A stretch of 64,000 bases of DNA from a virus. Of the stretch, positions 1 to 8,212 are shown one piece after another. Where the stretch lies: the IMG/VR virus record IMGVR_UViG_3300044732_000442, positions 1 through 64,000 of that record; one strand, given 5' to 3'. The notes under the pieces were generated by a model. That model was not told the origin of the DNA, ran no database searches, and was given only the letters and a program-made list of their open reading frames with translations. How positions within the stretch are numbered: the stretch's first letter is position 1; every line of letters starts with the position of its first letter. The position numbers were made by a program, and so were the translations under genes.

Positions 1-314
1 GCCCAGCTTACACAAACTCTGGTGTTAACGCTGTTACTTCAGCCGCAACAGTTCAACCTCAAGGTCCTAAGTTAGACTTTTTCACTATCACTAAAGATAC
101 TGGAGCTTTCACTACAGCTAATATCAACACAATCGTTCAAACGGTTCAACAATTAGCTACAATTTACATCTATGAGTACACAGACGCTTCTGATGACACA
201 TTCGCAATGGCTATTTATCCAGTAGGCGCATGGACAACAGCAACTATGGACACAGCAGTTACAGCCGCTGGTGTTGCAGTTACAGTTGCCGCTTCTGCAA
301 CATTCACAGGTTAA
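1..314 (+). CDS. Partial structural-type protein (3' end only)
   Basis: The reading frame is open from base 3 to the TAA at 312-314; the start lies upstream of the window. The visible 103 residues are rich in Thr, Ala and Val with few charged residues, as in the beta-rich virion proteins of T4-like aquatic phages. A motif YIYEYTDASDDT is followed by an alternating hydrophobic/Thr tail. A strong terminator follows 20 bases after the stop, so this is the last gene of its unit. A virion role is inferred from composition and context only. Confidence 0.6.
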   Translation, partial: PAYTNSGVNAVTSAATVQPQGPKLDFFTITKDTGAFTTANINTIVQTVQQLATIYIYEYTDASDDTFAMAIYPVGAWTTATMDTAVTAAGVAVTVAASATFTG

Positions 315-335
315 TTTTTAACTTGAATAAAAGGA

Positions 336-359
336 CCCGAGAAATTCTCGGGTTTTTTT
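336..359 (+). terminator. Rho-independent terminator
   Basis: Perfect 7-bp GC-rich stem (CCCGAGA/TCTCGGG) with a 3-base loop, followed by seven T. It ends the transcription unit of the partial first gene. Confidence 0.9.
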
Positions 360-365
360 ACCTCT

Positions 366-373
366 ATTAAATA
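366..373 (+). promoter_or_regulatory. Late-promoter-like ATTAAATA
   Basis: TAAATA core preceded by AT, five bases before the ATG at 379. It directly follows a terminator. T4-type late transcription would start at or near the ATG. Confidence 0.45.
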
Positions 374-378
374 GTAGT

Positions 379-837
379 ATGAGTTTTACTATTACTTGCT
401 ACACGCTATTTGATATTACACCTACTGGTGTAATGAATAGACATCGTCCTGTAGTTGATGAAGAAATACCAAATTGGTTACTACGAAGAAACACGCAATG
501 TAATTTTGATACGGTAGTACAATCAATTTCATTAAGAAGTCAACCTGACGTTAGAAGAAAACCAGAAAAAATACAAATACGTTTTGATCAATTTACTAAC
601 TTTGGATTTTTATACCAACAAATTGAAAATGAAACTTATGATTGTTGGTCATTTGACTTTGACATTCAGCATCCTAGTGTGTTTAATGATGGTATAAATG
701 AGTTAGGATCATTATATAGTGATTGTGATACAGTTCCTATGATTAAAACCGATACAGCTTGGAACAAACTTCCTGCGTTTTTGGATACATCAGATGAACT
801 TAGAAATATATATTTTAAAGTTGTAAACTATGGTTAA
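379..837 (+). CDS. Conserved phage protein of unknown function
   Basis: 152 residues, no recognised domain, signal peptide or membrane segment. It has several aromatic and acidic clusters (YDCWSFDFD near the middle). It begins five bases after a TAAATA late-promoter-like box with no clear Shine-Dalgarno sequence, and overlaps the next gene by 8 bases, so the two are probably translationally coupled. Its position between structural genes suggests a virion or assembly role; this is inference only. Confidence 0.7.
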   Translation: MSFTITCYTLFDITPTGVMNRHRPVVDEEIPNWLLRRNTQCNFDTVVQSISLRSQPDVRRKPEKIQIRFDQFTNFGFLYQQIENETYDCWSFDFDIQHPSVFNDGINELGSLYSDCDTVPMIKTDTAWNKLPAFLDTSDELRNIYFKVVNYG

Positions 838-1315
838 ACGTAATAATCCAGAAAAACAGTTGGAAAGGTTAATGAAAGCTGACTTCCTAGGGGAAATAGA
901 AGATATTATTATTTTTCAAAATACTGATGGAAGCTATGAACTATTCAATACATATCACATTGATAAAACAATAAAAAATGAATATGTTGTTACAATGTCA
1001 ACCACATTTACTACACATTCATTTAATGAACTAAAACATGCTGTGGCTTGGTGTACTTATGATAAACGAAATTTATTATATCAATCTGAACGGATATTAT
1101 TATTGGATAACTTACTAGCAGGTTTAGATGTTGACATATCATTACATACCAAAATATTTAAAAATACTAAAAATTCCGATGATAAATTGATTTTTTTAGC
1201 CAAATTAAGTGAAGATAAACTGAAAAAAAAGCTGATTACTGATGAATTGTATACTTATATTAACGATTCTAAGCGTTGGCAGACTAACAGATTTAACAGA
1301 AAACCCGTACAATAA
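830..1315 (+). CDS. Conserved phage protein of unknown function
   Basis: 161 residues, start overlapping the preceding gene. Lys-rich (pI probably basic) with alternating hydrophobic segments; no motif recognised. It ends just before a late promoter at 1325. Overlap with the upstream gene implies co-expression with it. Confidence 0.7.
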   Translation: MVKRNNPEKQLERLMKADFLGEIEDIIIFQNTDGSYELFNTYHIDKTIKNEYVVTMSTTFTTHSFNELKHAVAWCTYDKRNLLYQSERILLLDNLLAGLDVDISLHTKIFKNTKNSDDKLIFLAKLSEDKLKKKLITDELYTYINDSKRWQTNRFNRKPVQ

Positions 1316-1324
1316 AACAAAAAA

Positions 1325-1332
1325 GATAAATA
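1325..1332 (+). promoter_or_regulatory. Late promoter GATAAATA
   Basis: Exact copy of the motif that recurs ahead of structural genes in this window (T4 consensus is TATAAATA). The gene starts 27 bases downstream. A weak A+T-only inverted repeat (1335-1340/1351-1356) follows it. Confidence 0.75.
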
Positions 1333-1358
1333 CTTTATATTAGTCTTGGAATATAACT

Positions 1359-2087
1359 ATGAAACTAACTGAATTTGACAACAAAAAAATATCAACTGCT
1401 AAACAGGCGTTGAATGAACACTATTCTCTTCCGTTCAATACAAAGAGAATGACCGTTACGGAAACTAAGTCTATGCTTAGTAAAGTTCGCGGATTGATTA
1501 ATGAAACTAAATCATCTGCTGAATTTTACCAAAGCCAAACTAGTCCATCGTACATGAAACTAGTGTTTATGGAACAAGCATTAGCTGACCATTTTAGCTA
1601 TTTGCAATCACTACCCAAAACTCGTATCGTTGTAGAAAACGAAGAAGTTGAGAAGTCACAGGTTGTTCTTGCAGCCCAAGACATGGTAGACCAAATACAA
1701 AAGATGGTTGAAGAAGTATCTGATATGCTAGTAAAAGAATTACCAGCATTAACATCAGGTGTTCAATCTGAGATCGGTGTGAATGAAAGTGAATCTTTCA
1801 ATCAACAAGTTACCGAAGCATTAACTTCTGTACAGGCCGCATTGACACAAAGTAAAGGTACAATGCAATCTGCATTGAATGGCATTACTGGTCAAGGCGG
1901 TGATATGATGGGCGGTAACCCTGCTGATAACGCATTTGGCGATGATTCAGGTGATATGTCTGCTGATTTAGATATGGATATGTCTACTGATGACGGTGAA
2001 GATGAATTCAGCGTTGATGATGATGTTTCTGTTGAAGAACCAGATGAAGAAATGCCCGTTGCAGGCGCAGGCCGTGCAAAGAGATAA
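1359..2087 (+). CDS. Virion/assembly protein with acidic tail
   Basis: 242 residues. The N-terminal part is helical (QALNEHYSL, MLSKVRGLINE, VVLAAQDMVDQIQKM) and probably coiled coil; the C-terminal ~60 residues are Gly/Met then Asp/Glu-rich, ending in a basic RAKR. The layout resembles T4 scaffold/core proteins, and LINE followed by T is a possible prohead-protease site. It starts MKLTEF, close to the MRAIEF leaders found elsewhere in the window. It is preceded by a late promoter, and its stop overlaps the next ATG (TAATG). Structural or core role is likely, the exact function unknown. Confidence 0.7.
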   Translation: MKLTEFDNKKISTAKQALNEHYSLPFNTKRMTVTETKSMLSKVRGLINETKSSAEFYQSQTSPSYMKLVFMEQALADHFSYLQSLPKTRIVVENEEVEKSQVVLAAQDMVDQIQKMVEEVSDMLVKELPALTSGVQSEIGVNESESFNQQVTEALTSVQAALTQSKGTMQSALNGITGQGGDMMGGNPADNAFGDDSGDMSADLDMDMSTDDGEDEFSVDDDVSVEEPDEEMPVAGAGRAKR

Positions 2088-2410
2088 TGAGATTATTTGA
2101 GCTTTCAAATCCAAACCCACTATTAGTAAGATTAGTTGCTGTCACAAGTCAGTTAACTAGCGATATTGATAGTGGTGTTGAACATTCTGACTGGTCAGTT
2201 GATGAGTTATTAAATTATTATAAAGATAACGATATCATATTAGCCAAAGAAGATTTGTATGATATGATTAAAAAGCCACCATTGAAGAATAGTATTACAA
2301 ACATTCAAGGTGATAAGGTTATATTTAAAGGTCAAGAGACCCCAGTAGAACCTGAAGAAGAAGATAGTAAAAAAGTTGTCAAACAAATGGCACAAAAAGC
2401 AATGAAGTAA
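2087..2410 (+). CDS. Small conserved protein, unknown function
   Basis: 107 residues, coupled to the preceding gene by a TAATG overlap. The N-terminus MRLFELSNPNP resembles the short leaders of other genes here but lacks the closing Glu. The middle (WSVDELLNYYKDNDIILAKE) looks like a small helical domain; the C-terminus is highly charged. Always read with the upstream core-like gene, so probably a partner in assembly; this is inferred from coupling only. Confidence 0.65.
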   Translation: MRLFELSNPNPLLVRLVAVTSQLTSDIDSGVEHSDWSVDELLNYYKDNDIILAKEDLYDMIKKPPLKNSITNIQGDKVIFKGQETPVEPEEEDSKKVVKQMAQKAMK

Positions 2411-2411
2411 G

Positions 2412-2738
2412 ATGATAACAATCACTGAAAAAGCTTCAAACAAAATAAAACAAATAATAACAAAACGTGGTAAAGGTCTAGGAATACGAATAGGCGTCAA
2501 GACCACAGGTTGTAGTGGTTTGGCATATGTTTTGGAATATGTAGACTACTACAAATATGATGAATCCATAATAAATTACGCACAACCTAATTTTATTGTG
2601 TTAGTAGATAAAAAACATGATGTTTATTTAAAGAACATGATAGTGGATTATGTACGTAATGGGTTAAATGAGGGTTTTGAATTTAGTAATCCAAATGAGC
2701 GTGACCGATGCGGTTGCGGAGAAAGTTTTAGAGTTTAA
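2412..2738 (+). CDS. iscA: A-type iron-sulfur carrier (IscA/HesB family)
   Basis: 108 residues, the normal length of IscA. The three cysteines that bind Fe or the cluster are present: Cys34 in TTGCSGLAYV, and Cys100/Cys102 in CGCGESF near the C-terminus. The segment GLNEGFEFSNPN also matches bacterial IscA. In cells these proteins receive or deliver Fe-S clusters to target enzymes. The gene sits directly after phage assembly genes and before a nuclease of the PD-(D/E)XK class, some of which carry Fe-S clusters (Cas4/AddB type), though no cysteine quartet is evident in that neighbour. Likely an auxiliary metabolic gene acquired from a host. Confidence 0.92.
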   Translation: MITITEKASNKIKQIITKRGKGLGIRIGVKTTGCSGLAYVLEYVDYYKYDESIINYAQPNFIVLVDKKHDVYLKNMIVDYVRNGLNEGFEFSNPNERDRCGCGESFRV

Positions 2739-2747
2739 CCTAAACTC

Positions 2748-2776
2748 TTGCATTGGGTTATAAAATATATTATAAT
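2748..2776 (+). promoter_or_regulatory. Sigma70-like promoter, leaderless geometry
   Basis: TTGCAT, 17-base spacer, TATAAT. The -10 box ends six bases before the ATG at 2783, so the predicted start of transcription is at the start codon. Confidence 0.75.
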
Positions 2777-2782
2777 AGTCTA

Positions 2783-3469
2783 ATGTACATTCCAAACAAA
2801 TATAATTATGTTCCTTTACTTAGGGAAACAATAAACGGGTCACGAAAATATGCCACACCCGATGGTGAGAAACTTCCTAGTGTTACAACGATACTAGATG
2901 CTACTAAAAGTGAAGAATCTAAACAAGCATTACAAAATTGGCGTAAGCGTGTAGGTGTTCAAAAAGCACAAGAAATCACAACAGAAGCCGCAGGCCGTGG
3001 AACACGAATGCACAAGTGGCTTGAAGATTACATTAAGACAGGAGTACTCAATGAGCCCGGAAGCAATCCGTATAGCTTGCAAAGCCATAAAATGGCCCAA
3101 TCAATCATTAATGAAGGTCTTGTTAAATGTAGTGAATGGTGGGGTACAGAAGTTCCTTTGTATTATCCAAAAATTTATGCAGGGACGACAGACCTAGCAG
3201 GTGTTCATGATGGTGATGAAGCTATCATGGATCATAAGCAAACAAATAAACCTAAAAAACGTGAGTGGATTGAAGATTATTTTGTTCAATTAGCGGCTTA
3301 TGCTAATGCACATAATGAAGTTCATGGCACAACTATCCGTAAGGGTGTTATTTTTATGTGTTCTGCCGCAAATGAATATCAAGAATTCATTTTAGAAGGC
3401 TCTGAGTTTGACAAGTACACAGATATCTGGTTTAAGCGTGTTGAAAAATATTACATGAGCTTTCTATAA
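2783..3469 (+). CDS. PD-(D/E)XK (RecB-like) exonuclease
   Basis: 228 residues from ATG 2783. An upstream TTG at 2753 lies inside the promoter, so it is rejected. Motifs: GRGTRMHKWLEDYI (helix before the core), AGTTDLAGVHDG and AIMDHKQT (the D...(D/E)xK active site), then VQLAAYANAHNE (QxxxY-type motif of RecB-like nucleases). Such proteins in T4-like phages are thought to act in recombination or host DNA degradation. It has its own sigma70-like promoter, so early expression is expected. Confidence 0.82.
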   Translation: MYIPNKYNYVPLLRETINGSRKYATPDGEKLPSVTTILDATKSEESKQALQNWRKRVGVQKAQEITTEAAGRGTRMHKWLEDYIKTGVLNEPGSNPYSLQSHKMAQSIINEGLVKCSEWWGTEVPLYYPKIYAGTTDLAGVHDGDEAIMDHKQTNKPKKREWIEDYFVQLAAYANAHNEVHGTTIRKGVIFMCSAANEYQEFILEGSEFDKYTDIWFKRVEKYYMSFL

Positions 3470-3477
3470 GAAATAAT

Positions 3478-3485
3478 GATAAATA
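3478..3485 (+). promoter_or_regulatory. Late promoter GATAAATA
   Basis: Upstream of the fibre-like gene at 3513. An 8-bp inverted repeat follows: arms 3485-3492 and 3505-3512, the right arm touching the ATG. Confidence 0.8.
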
Positions 3486-3512
3486 AGTGTAAATCTTCAA
3501 AGAATTACACTT
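3485..3512 (+). promoter_or_regulatory. Hairpin covering the start of the fibre gene
   Basis: Perfect inverted repeat AAGTGTAA / TTACACTT with a 12-base loop. The left arm overlaps the end of the late promoter, so only RNAs begun upstream would contain both arms. The right arm ends at the ATG. Same geometry as T4 late genes whose early read-through RNA is untranslatable. Confidence 0.6.
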
Positions 3513-5417
3513 ATGGCCATTATACAGATATCTAAAATCCAACAGCGTTCAGGTAACCTTGTAGACCTGCCACAGTTAGACGAAGCACAGCTTGGCTGGG
3601 CAAATGACGCTAAACGTCTTTTTATAGGCACTACAACACCCAATCCAAATGAAAATGTTGAAGTATTAACAGCATATTCAAATATTACCTTTAGTCAAAT
3701 TAACGGTAGTGAGGGCAATTTAAATATTTCTGCAGCCAGTAATGGTGAAGTATTAAGCTATGACGGAACCAATTGGGTTAATAAAGGCGGAACAACTGGC
3801 GGTGAAATCAATTTAGGAAGTGTTTCTAATATCACTATTACAGGTGGTGCTATTGGATATGTTTTAGAAACTGATGGGTTGGGTAATTTATCTTGGACTC
3901 CTAAAGGAACATTATATACCGAAATTGTCGCAATTTCTAGTGCCAGTACTGGTATCATGACAGTTGCAAATACAACACCGTATACTAACGGCCAATCAGT
4001 TACTATATCAGGTGTTTTAGGTGCAAACGCAAACAATGTTGTCAATGGTCAAACATTCTATGTAGAACTAGCAGTAGACTTTGCAACAACAGGTAACGTA
4101 GGCTTATATACTGATGCAAGTTTGACTGCTGGTTTGAATACTACTACACTAACTGCTACTGCAAATACAGGTATAGCTACTTCTGTAATTTCATCAGGTG
4201 GCGGGGCAGCCGCTGCCGGCGGAAGCAACACAACAATTCAATTTAACGATAATAATGTAATTCAAGGTAATGCTGGATTTACATTCAATAAAATTACAGG
4301 TGCAGTTGCTATTCCAGGAAATGTAACTGCAGGTAATGTGTCGGGTACATTATTAACCGGTACATTAACAACAGCCGCACAACCAAATATTACATCCGTT
4401 GGCACATTAACATCATTAGCAGTTACCGGCAACATCAGTGGTGCAAATGTAACTGGTACACATTATGGCGCAGCTACTGGGTTAACTTCAATACCCGGTG
4501 CTAATGTAACCGGTACTGTAGCTAATGCAACATATGCTGTAACTGCAGGTACTGTAACAACTGCGGCACAACCAAATATTACAAGTGTTGGCACATTAAC
4601 ATCATTAGCAGTTACCGGCAACATCAGTGGTGCAAATGTAACTGGTACACATTATGGCGCGGCTACTGGATTAACATCTATTCCCGGTGCTAATGTAACC
4701 GGTACTGTAGCCAATGCAACTTATGCAACAACTGCAGGTAGTGCGACAACTGCAGGTACTGTTACAACTGCGGCGCAACCAAATATTACAAGTGTTGGTA
4801 CATTAACAAGTGTTACTGTTAGTGCTAACGTTACAACCGGCGGAATTAAAACAGACAATTATTATTATGCTAATGGGGTAGCTATTAGTTTTTCGGGTGC
4901 ATATAGTAATAGCAATGTAGCAAGTTATTTACCTACATTTACTGGTACAGTAGGAGCCACAACGTTAACAGCCGGTTCCAATGTAACAGTAGGTACAATT
5001 ACTGGTAACTGGTCATTGAGTTCTGGTTCAAGATTGAATGCTACATACGCCGACTTAGCAGAATATTATGAAGCAGATAAACCATACGAATCTGGAACTG
5101 TAGTAGAATTTGGTGGATTCAAAGAAGTTACAATAGCGGAAGATGGCACAACAAGGGTAGCAGGTGTAGTATCAACTAATCCAGCTTATGTGATGAATTC
5201 ACAATGTAAAGGTGATTATATTGTAGCATTAGCATTGCAAGGACGTGTGCCATGTAAAGTTCGTGGAACTGTACGCAAAGGTGACATGCTAGTAAGTGCC
5301 GGCGAAGGTTATGCTAGACCAATGGTTCACCCATATATTGGTTCAGTAATTGGCAAATCATTAGAAAATTTTGATGGTATAGAAGGTATCATTGAAGTAG
5401 CAGTCGGAAGACTTTAA
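3513..5417 (+). CDS. Tail-fibre-like protein with repeat shaft
   Basis: 634 residues. The N-terminal ~60 residues (QLDEAQLGWANDAKRLFIG) form an attachment domain common in aquatic phage fibres. The middle is a low-complexity beta shaft with repeated units NITSVGTLTSLAVTG and GANVTGT. The last ~125 residues (from SRLNATYADLAE) form a compact domain with ALQGRVPCKVRG and IGKSLENF, shared with the product of 28900-31989; it resembles the self-cleaving/chaperone end domains of other fibres. Internal DNA repeats of 189 bases occur. Role: adsorption; the precise virion position is unknown. Confidence 0.8.
   Translation: MAIIQISKIQQRSGNLVDLPQLDEAQLGWANDAKRLFIGTTTPNPNENVEVLTAYSNITFSQINGSEGNLNISAASNGEVLSYDGTNWVNKGGTTGGEINLGSVSNITITGGAIGYVLETDGLGNLSWTPKGTLYTEIVAISSASTGIMTVANTTPYTNGQSVTISGVLGANANNVVNGQTFYVELAVDFATTGNVGLYTDASLTAGLNTTTLTATANTGIATSVISSGGGAAAAGGSNTTIQFNDNNVIQGNAGFTFNKITGAVAIPGNVTAGNVSGTLLTGTLTTAAQPNITSVGTLTSLAVTGNISGANVTGTHYGAATGLTSIPGANVTGTVANATYAVTAGTVTTAAQPNITSVGTLTSLAVTGNISGANVTGTHYGAATGLTSIPGANVTGTVANATYATTAGSATTAGTVTTAAQPNITSVGTLTSVTVSANVTTGGIKTDNYYYANGVAISFSGAYSNSNVASYLPTFTGTVGATTLTAGSNVTVGTITGNWSLSSGSRLNATYADLAEYYEADKPYESGTVVEFGGFKEVTIAEDGTTRVAGVVSTNPAYVMNSQCKGDYIVALALQGRVPCKVRGTVRKGDMLVSAGEGYARPMVHPYIGSVIGKSLENFDGIEGIIEVAVGRL
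4401..4680 (+). repeat. 189-base direct repeat inside fibre shaft
   Basis: A nearly identical stretch starts at 4401 and again at 4590 and encodes the same 63-residue shaft unit. Such repeats allow shaft length change by recombination. Confidence 0.75.
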
Positions 5418-5435
5418 AATAATAGGAAAAATAAA

Positions 5436-5954
5436 ATGGCATCATACGTATATACAGGCAATGCAGTATCACAACAATCAGCAAATATTGCTACGGACAA
5501 GATTAGAATATCAACTACGGGTGTAGGTGTTCACCTTGTGACAGGTTATCCTAGAGTAGCTGGTACTGGTACAGCAACGGCAGCAACTAACAGTGCAACA
5601 GTCACTGGTGTTGGGACAGCATTTAATACTCAACTGTCAGTTGGTGCTTGGATAGGTAACACAACCGGAACAACCGTAGGAATTATATCAAGTATTGCAA
5701 ATGCTACTAGTTTAACACTAACATCTAATGCAAGTGTAGCACTATCAAATGTTGCATACACTTTCAACAATGCGGGAGTTCCTTATGCAATTGCTACACA
5801 GCAGTCAGCAATTTTTTCTGCTAATGACTCCTACAATAGTGTTTATTGCGGTCAAGGCAATGTAGTAGCGTTTCTTACTACTGGTAGCGGCGCAGGATCT
5901 GAATTCAGTATTACTGAACTTGGTGCACCACATGCCAATACAGGTACTCAATAA
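5436..5954 (+). CDS. Structural protein, beta-rich
   Basis: 172 residues, Thr/Ala/Gly/Ser-rich, few charges. It begins MASYVYTGNAVSQQS, with a repeated TGTATAATNSATVTGVGT segment typical of virion decoration or fibre proteins. It lies 18 bases after the fibre gene with a RBS (AGGAAA) and before a late promoter. No family recognised. Confidence 0.7.
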   Translation: MASYVYTGNAVSQQSANIATDKIRISTTGVGVHLVTGYPRVAGTGTATAATNSATVTGVGTAFNTQLSVGAWIGNTTGTTVGIISSIANATSLTLTSNASVALSNVAYTFNNAGVPYAIATQQSAIFSANDSYNSVYCGQGNVVAFLTTGSGAGSEFSITELGAPHANTGTQ

Positions 5955-5965
5955 TACAGTTTTTA

Positions 5966-5973
5966 GATAAATA
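5966..5973 (+). promoter_or_regulatory. Late promoter GATAAATA
   Basis: Drives the gene at 6058; three stem-loops follow in its leader (5982-6036). Confidence 0.8.
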
Positions 5974-5981
5974 TATAATAC

Positions 5982-6036
5982 ACTTGCATTCTGCAAGTTT
6001 ATGCAGTTACCCACTGCGTAGCGGCTAGAACCCGCT
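5982..6036 (+). promoter_or_regulatory. Leader with three tandem stem-loops
   Basis: Stem 1 ACTTGCA/TGCAAGT (7 bp, 3-base loop, 5982-5998); stem 2 GCAGT/ACTGC (6003-6017); stem 3 AGCGG/CCGCT (6020-6036). All lie downstream of the predicted late start and before the RBS AAAGGA. They probably protect or regulate a highly expressed structural mRNA. Confidence 0.55.
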
Positions 6037-6057
6037 AATTTTATAAAGGAAAATCAA

Positions 6058-7443
6058 ATGGGACGTCCTCTAAAAATCGCAAAGGCTCAAGCAGTCTTAA
6101 CAATTACTGATACAGCCGCTACAGGCAGTATCGTTACAATATCAGGTGGAAATCTAACAACATCGCCAACTGTTGGTGTAGCTAAAGGAATGCCATTCCA
6201 AGTAGCCACTACAGTCGGTGGTCTAACCGCAGGTGTTACATATTTTATAAATTCAATACTATCAAACACTACATTTGATGTATCTGCTACAGATTTAAGT
6301 GTTCAACCACAAGTTATGGCAACATTAACTGACACAAGTAGTCAAACAGTTAGTATGTCAGTTGGTGTAGTTGATGCTTACTTCAATAATCCAGTCGGTG
6401 GTGCAGGCTTCCCTGCAACTAACGCTAACACATACGGTGTAGTTGGTGGCAATACTAGTATTGTTGGTAAACAAGTCTTAACACGTGTTGCTATTGGTAT
6501 TAATGGTACAGGTACATTGTATTCTGCTACAAATACTGCATATGTAACTGGTATTGGTACTGATTTAGCTAATACATTAAGTGTTGGTTCTGCTATTCAG
6601 GTAGCAAGCGCAAACATTAATGGTAGCACAGACTACACTAGTATAGGTTTTGCAAACACAGTTCCAGGATTAACAACAGTTGCGGTTGCTAATACACAAA
6701 ATACAGGTAACATCATTGGTACTTCAGGTAATGCTCAAACATTATTAGCCAACGGAACAGTAAGATTTACTGCTAACTTAGGTGGTCTAGTTTCTGGTCA
6801 AGTTTACTTTGTCAAAGCAATCGCAAACGCCGCCGCATTTACTGTTTCTACAACATTGGGCGGTGCTGAAGTTGACTTGTCAAGTGCTACTGGTACACCA
6901 GACGCACAACAAGATGTAGTTGAATTAGTTGCAAATGCAGCCGTAGCTTCAACTGGAGCCGCATTTGTTTATGCAAATGATGAAGCTGGCTTTATTGTTC
7001 GTCAAAAAGGCAAAACAAAATATCTAGTAACAGGCGGCACAACTGGTTTAACAGCACAATGCTATACTGCTAACGTTGCAAATACAGCGTTGACACCAAA
7101 TACAATGAACATCTTGTCTACTGATGCAGCCTCTGCTACAGCATATGTTTCAAGTATTAATGACTATAACTCTGAAGTGTTCCCAACACAAGTTGCAGCC
7201 GGTTCATTATCAGCAGGTACTGTTTACACAATTTACAGTGCAGGTACAACAAACTGGACAGCAGTTGGTGCAATGGCTAATATGACAGGTATTACATTCA
7301 CTGCTACTGCCTCAGGATCTGGTACAGGTACTGCTGTTGCATATAGTGTTAACCCTGACATTATTGCTACATTCAATACTGCGGCGGCTGCTAATGCGGC
7401 TAACGGTCAACCTAATCCGATCGTAGTAATTGCTAGTGCTTAA
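6058..7443 (+). CDS. Large beta-rich virion structural protein
   Basis: 461 residues. The N-terminus MGRPLKIAKAQAV and the segment DEAGFIVRQKGKTKYLVTGG are characteristic of a structural protein family of T4-like aquatic phages. Repeated motifs (LTAGVTYFIN, LVSGQVYFVK, and SLSAGTVYTIY near the end) suggest tandem beta domains. Strong late promoter, structured leader and good RBS point to high expression. It may be a head or fibre surface protein. Confidence 0.75.
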   Translation: MGRPLKIAKAQAVLTITDTAATGSIVTISGGNLTTSPTVGVAKGMPFQVATTVGGLTAGVTYFINSILSNTTFDVSATDLSVQPQVMATLTDTSSQTVSMSVGVVDAYFNNPVGGAGFPATNANTYGVVGGNTSIVGKQVLTRVAIGINGTGTLYSATNTAYVTGIGTDLANTLSVGSAIQVASANINGSTDYTSIGFANTVPGLTTVAVANTQNTGNIIGTSGNAQTLLANGTVRFTANLGGLVSGQVYFVKAIANAAAFTVSTTLGGAEVDLSSATGTPDAQQDVVELVANAAVASTGAAFVYANDEAGFIVRQKGKTKYLVTGGTTGLTAQCYTANVANTALTPNTMNILSTDAASATAYVSSINDYNSEVFPTQVAAGSLSAGTVYTIYSAGTTNWTAVGAMANMTGITFTATASGSGTGTAVAYSVNPDIIATFNTAAAANAANGQPNPIVVIASA

Positions 7444-7445
7444 TC

Positions 7446-7757
7446 ATGGCAACCGGTAGAACTATTAAAATGCCAAAAACTGAAACCGAAATTGCAGTTC
7501 TTCAGGTAGAAGTTCAAAACATCACCGATGATATTCGTGAAATAAAAACGGATATCAGAGATATACACGTTGAAATGGTAAAAAACAACGATGATACTAG
7601 AGTGATGTTAAAGGGCATGAAGGACGCTAGTTCTTCAGCACATCAGGCAATGTCTGAAAAAATCTCTGCTTTAGAAAAGTGGCGATGGATGATGATGGGC
7701 GCCGGAGTTGTAATAGGATCACTGGGATTTGATACAATAGCAAAATTGCTAAAATAA
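7446..7757 (+). CDS. Coiled-coil protein with C-terminal membrane segment (XhlA-like)
   Basis: 103 residues. Residues ~10-75 form a coiled coil (TETEIAVLQVEVQNI... EKISALEKW); residues ~80-100 are one hydrophobic segment (WMMMGAGVVIGSLGF). This arrangement is that of XhlA/haemolysin-type holin partners. Starts three bases after the preceding stop. A holin or inner-membrane role is inferred from topology; a second holin candidate lies at 42240. Confidence 0.55.
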   Translation: MATGRTIKMPKTETEIAVLQVEVQNITDDIREIKTDIRDIHVEMVKNNDDTRVMLKGMKDASSSAHQAMSEKISALEKWRWMMMGAGVVIGSLGFDTIAKLLK

Positions 7758-7759
7758 AA

Positions 7760-7784
7760 AAAGAGACTTAGGTCTCTTTTTTTG
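7760..7784. terminator. Bidirectional terminator between convergent genes
   Basis: Stem AAAGAGAC/GTCTCTTT with a 4-base loop and A/T runs on both sides. The minus-strand Nudix stop codon lies within the hairpin. Confidence 0.85.
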
Positions 7785-8184
7785 TAAGTGATTTTAATTT
7801 CTTCTGTACAACATCAAAGTTTACTGTACTAAATAACCCAGGATGCAATGGCTTAGGATATTGATTATCACCTACCCAAGCATACCCACAATGTTCATAA
7901 TTTAATACTGGAATGAATTCTTCATCTATCTTGCAAAAAAACGTATGATATGTGAATGTATTATTAACAAACTTTTGTATTGGTACTAGTTTTGCATGAT
8001 CTGGGAAGTACCCAATTTCTTCAGTACATTCTCTTTCAATACCTACAAGTAACGTTTCACCATTTTCTATTTTACCACCTGGTATTCCCCAATTGCCCGG
8101 ATTTTTATTATCCGTTCTAAGTAAGTATAGGAATCGTTGTGTATTTTTAGCGTAAAAGAAAACGCCTGCTGAGATATTATTCAT
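7768..8184 (-). CDS. Nudix hydrolase
   Basis: 138 residues. A full Nudix box spans residues 37-59 (G at 37, E at 43, RE at 51-52, EE at 55-56, G at 58), preceded by WGIPG. Nudix enzymes cleave nucleoside diphosphate derivatives (NTPs, ADP-ribose, capped RNA ends). Phage members often cleanse oxidised or deaminated nucleotides or act on RNA caps; the substrate cannot be read from the sequence. It is the last gene of the minus-strand block, after two neck genes. Confidence 0.93.
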   Translation of the reverse strand: MNNISAGVFFYAKNTQRFLYLLRTDNKNPGNWGIPGGKIENGETLLVGIERECTEEIGYFPDHAKLVPIQKFVNNTFTYHTFFCKIDEEFIPVLNYEHCGYAWVGDNQYPKPLHPGLFSTVNFDVVQKKLKSLTKKET

Positions 8185-8212
8185 ATGCTAACATATTATA
8201 GCATAAAGTAAA

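Noticed and set aside
2753-2782. TTG start ten codons upstream for the nuclease
   Set aside because: It lies within the promoter between the -35 and -10 boxes; transcription would begin after it.
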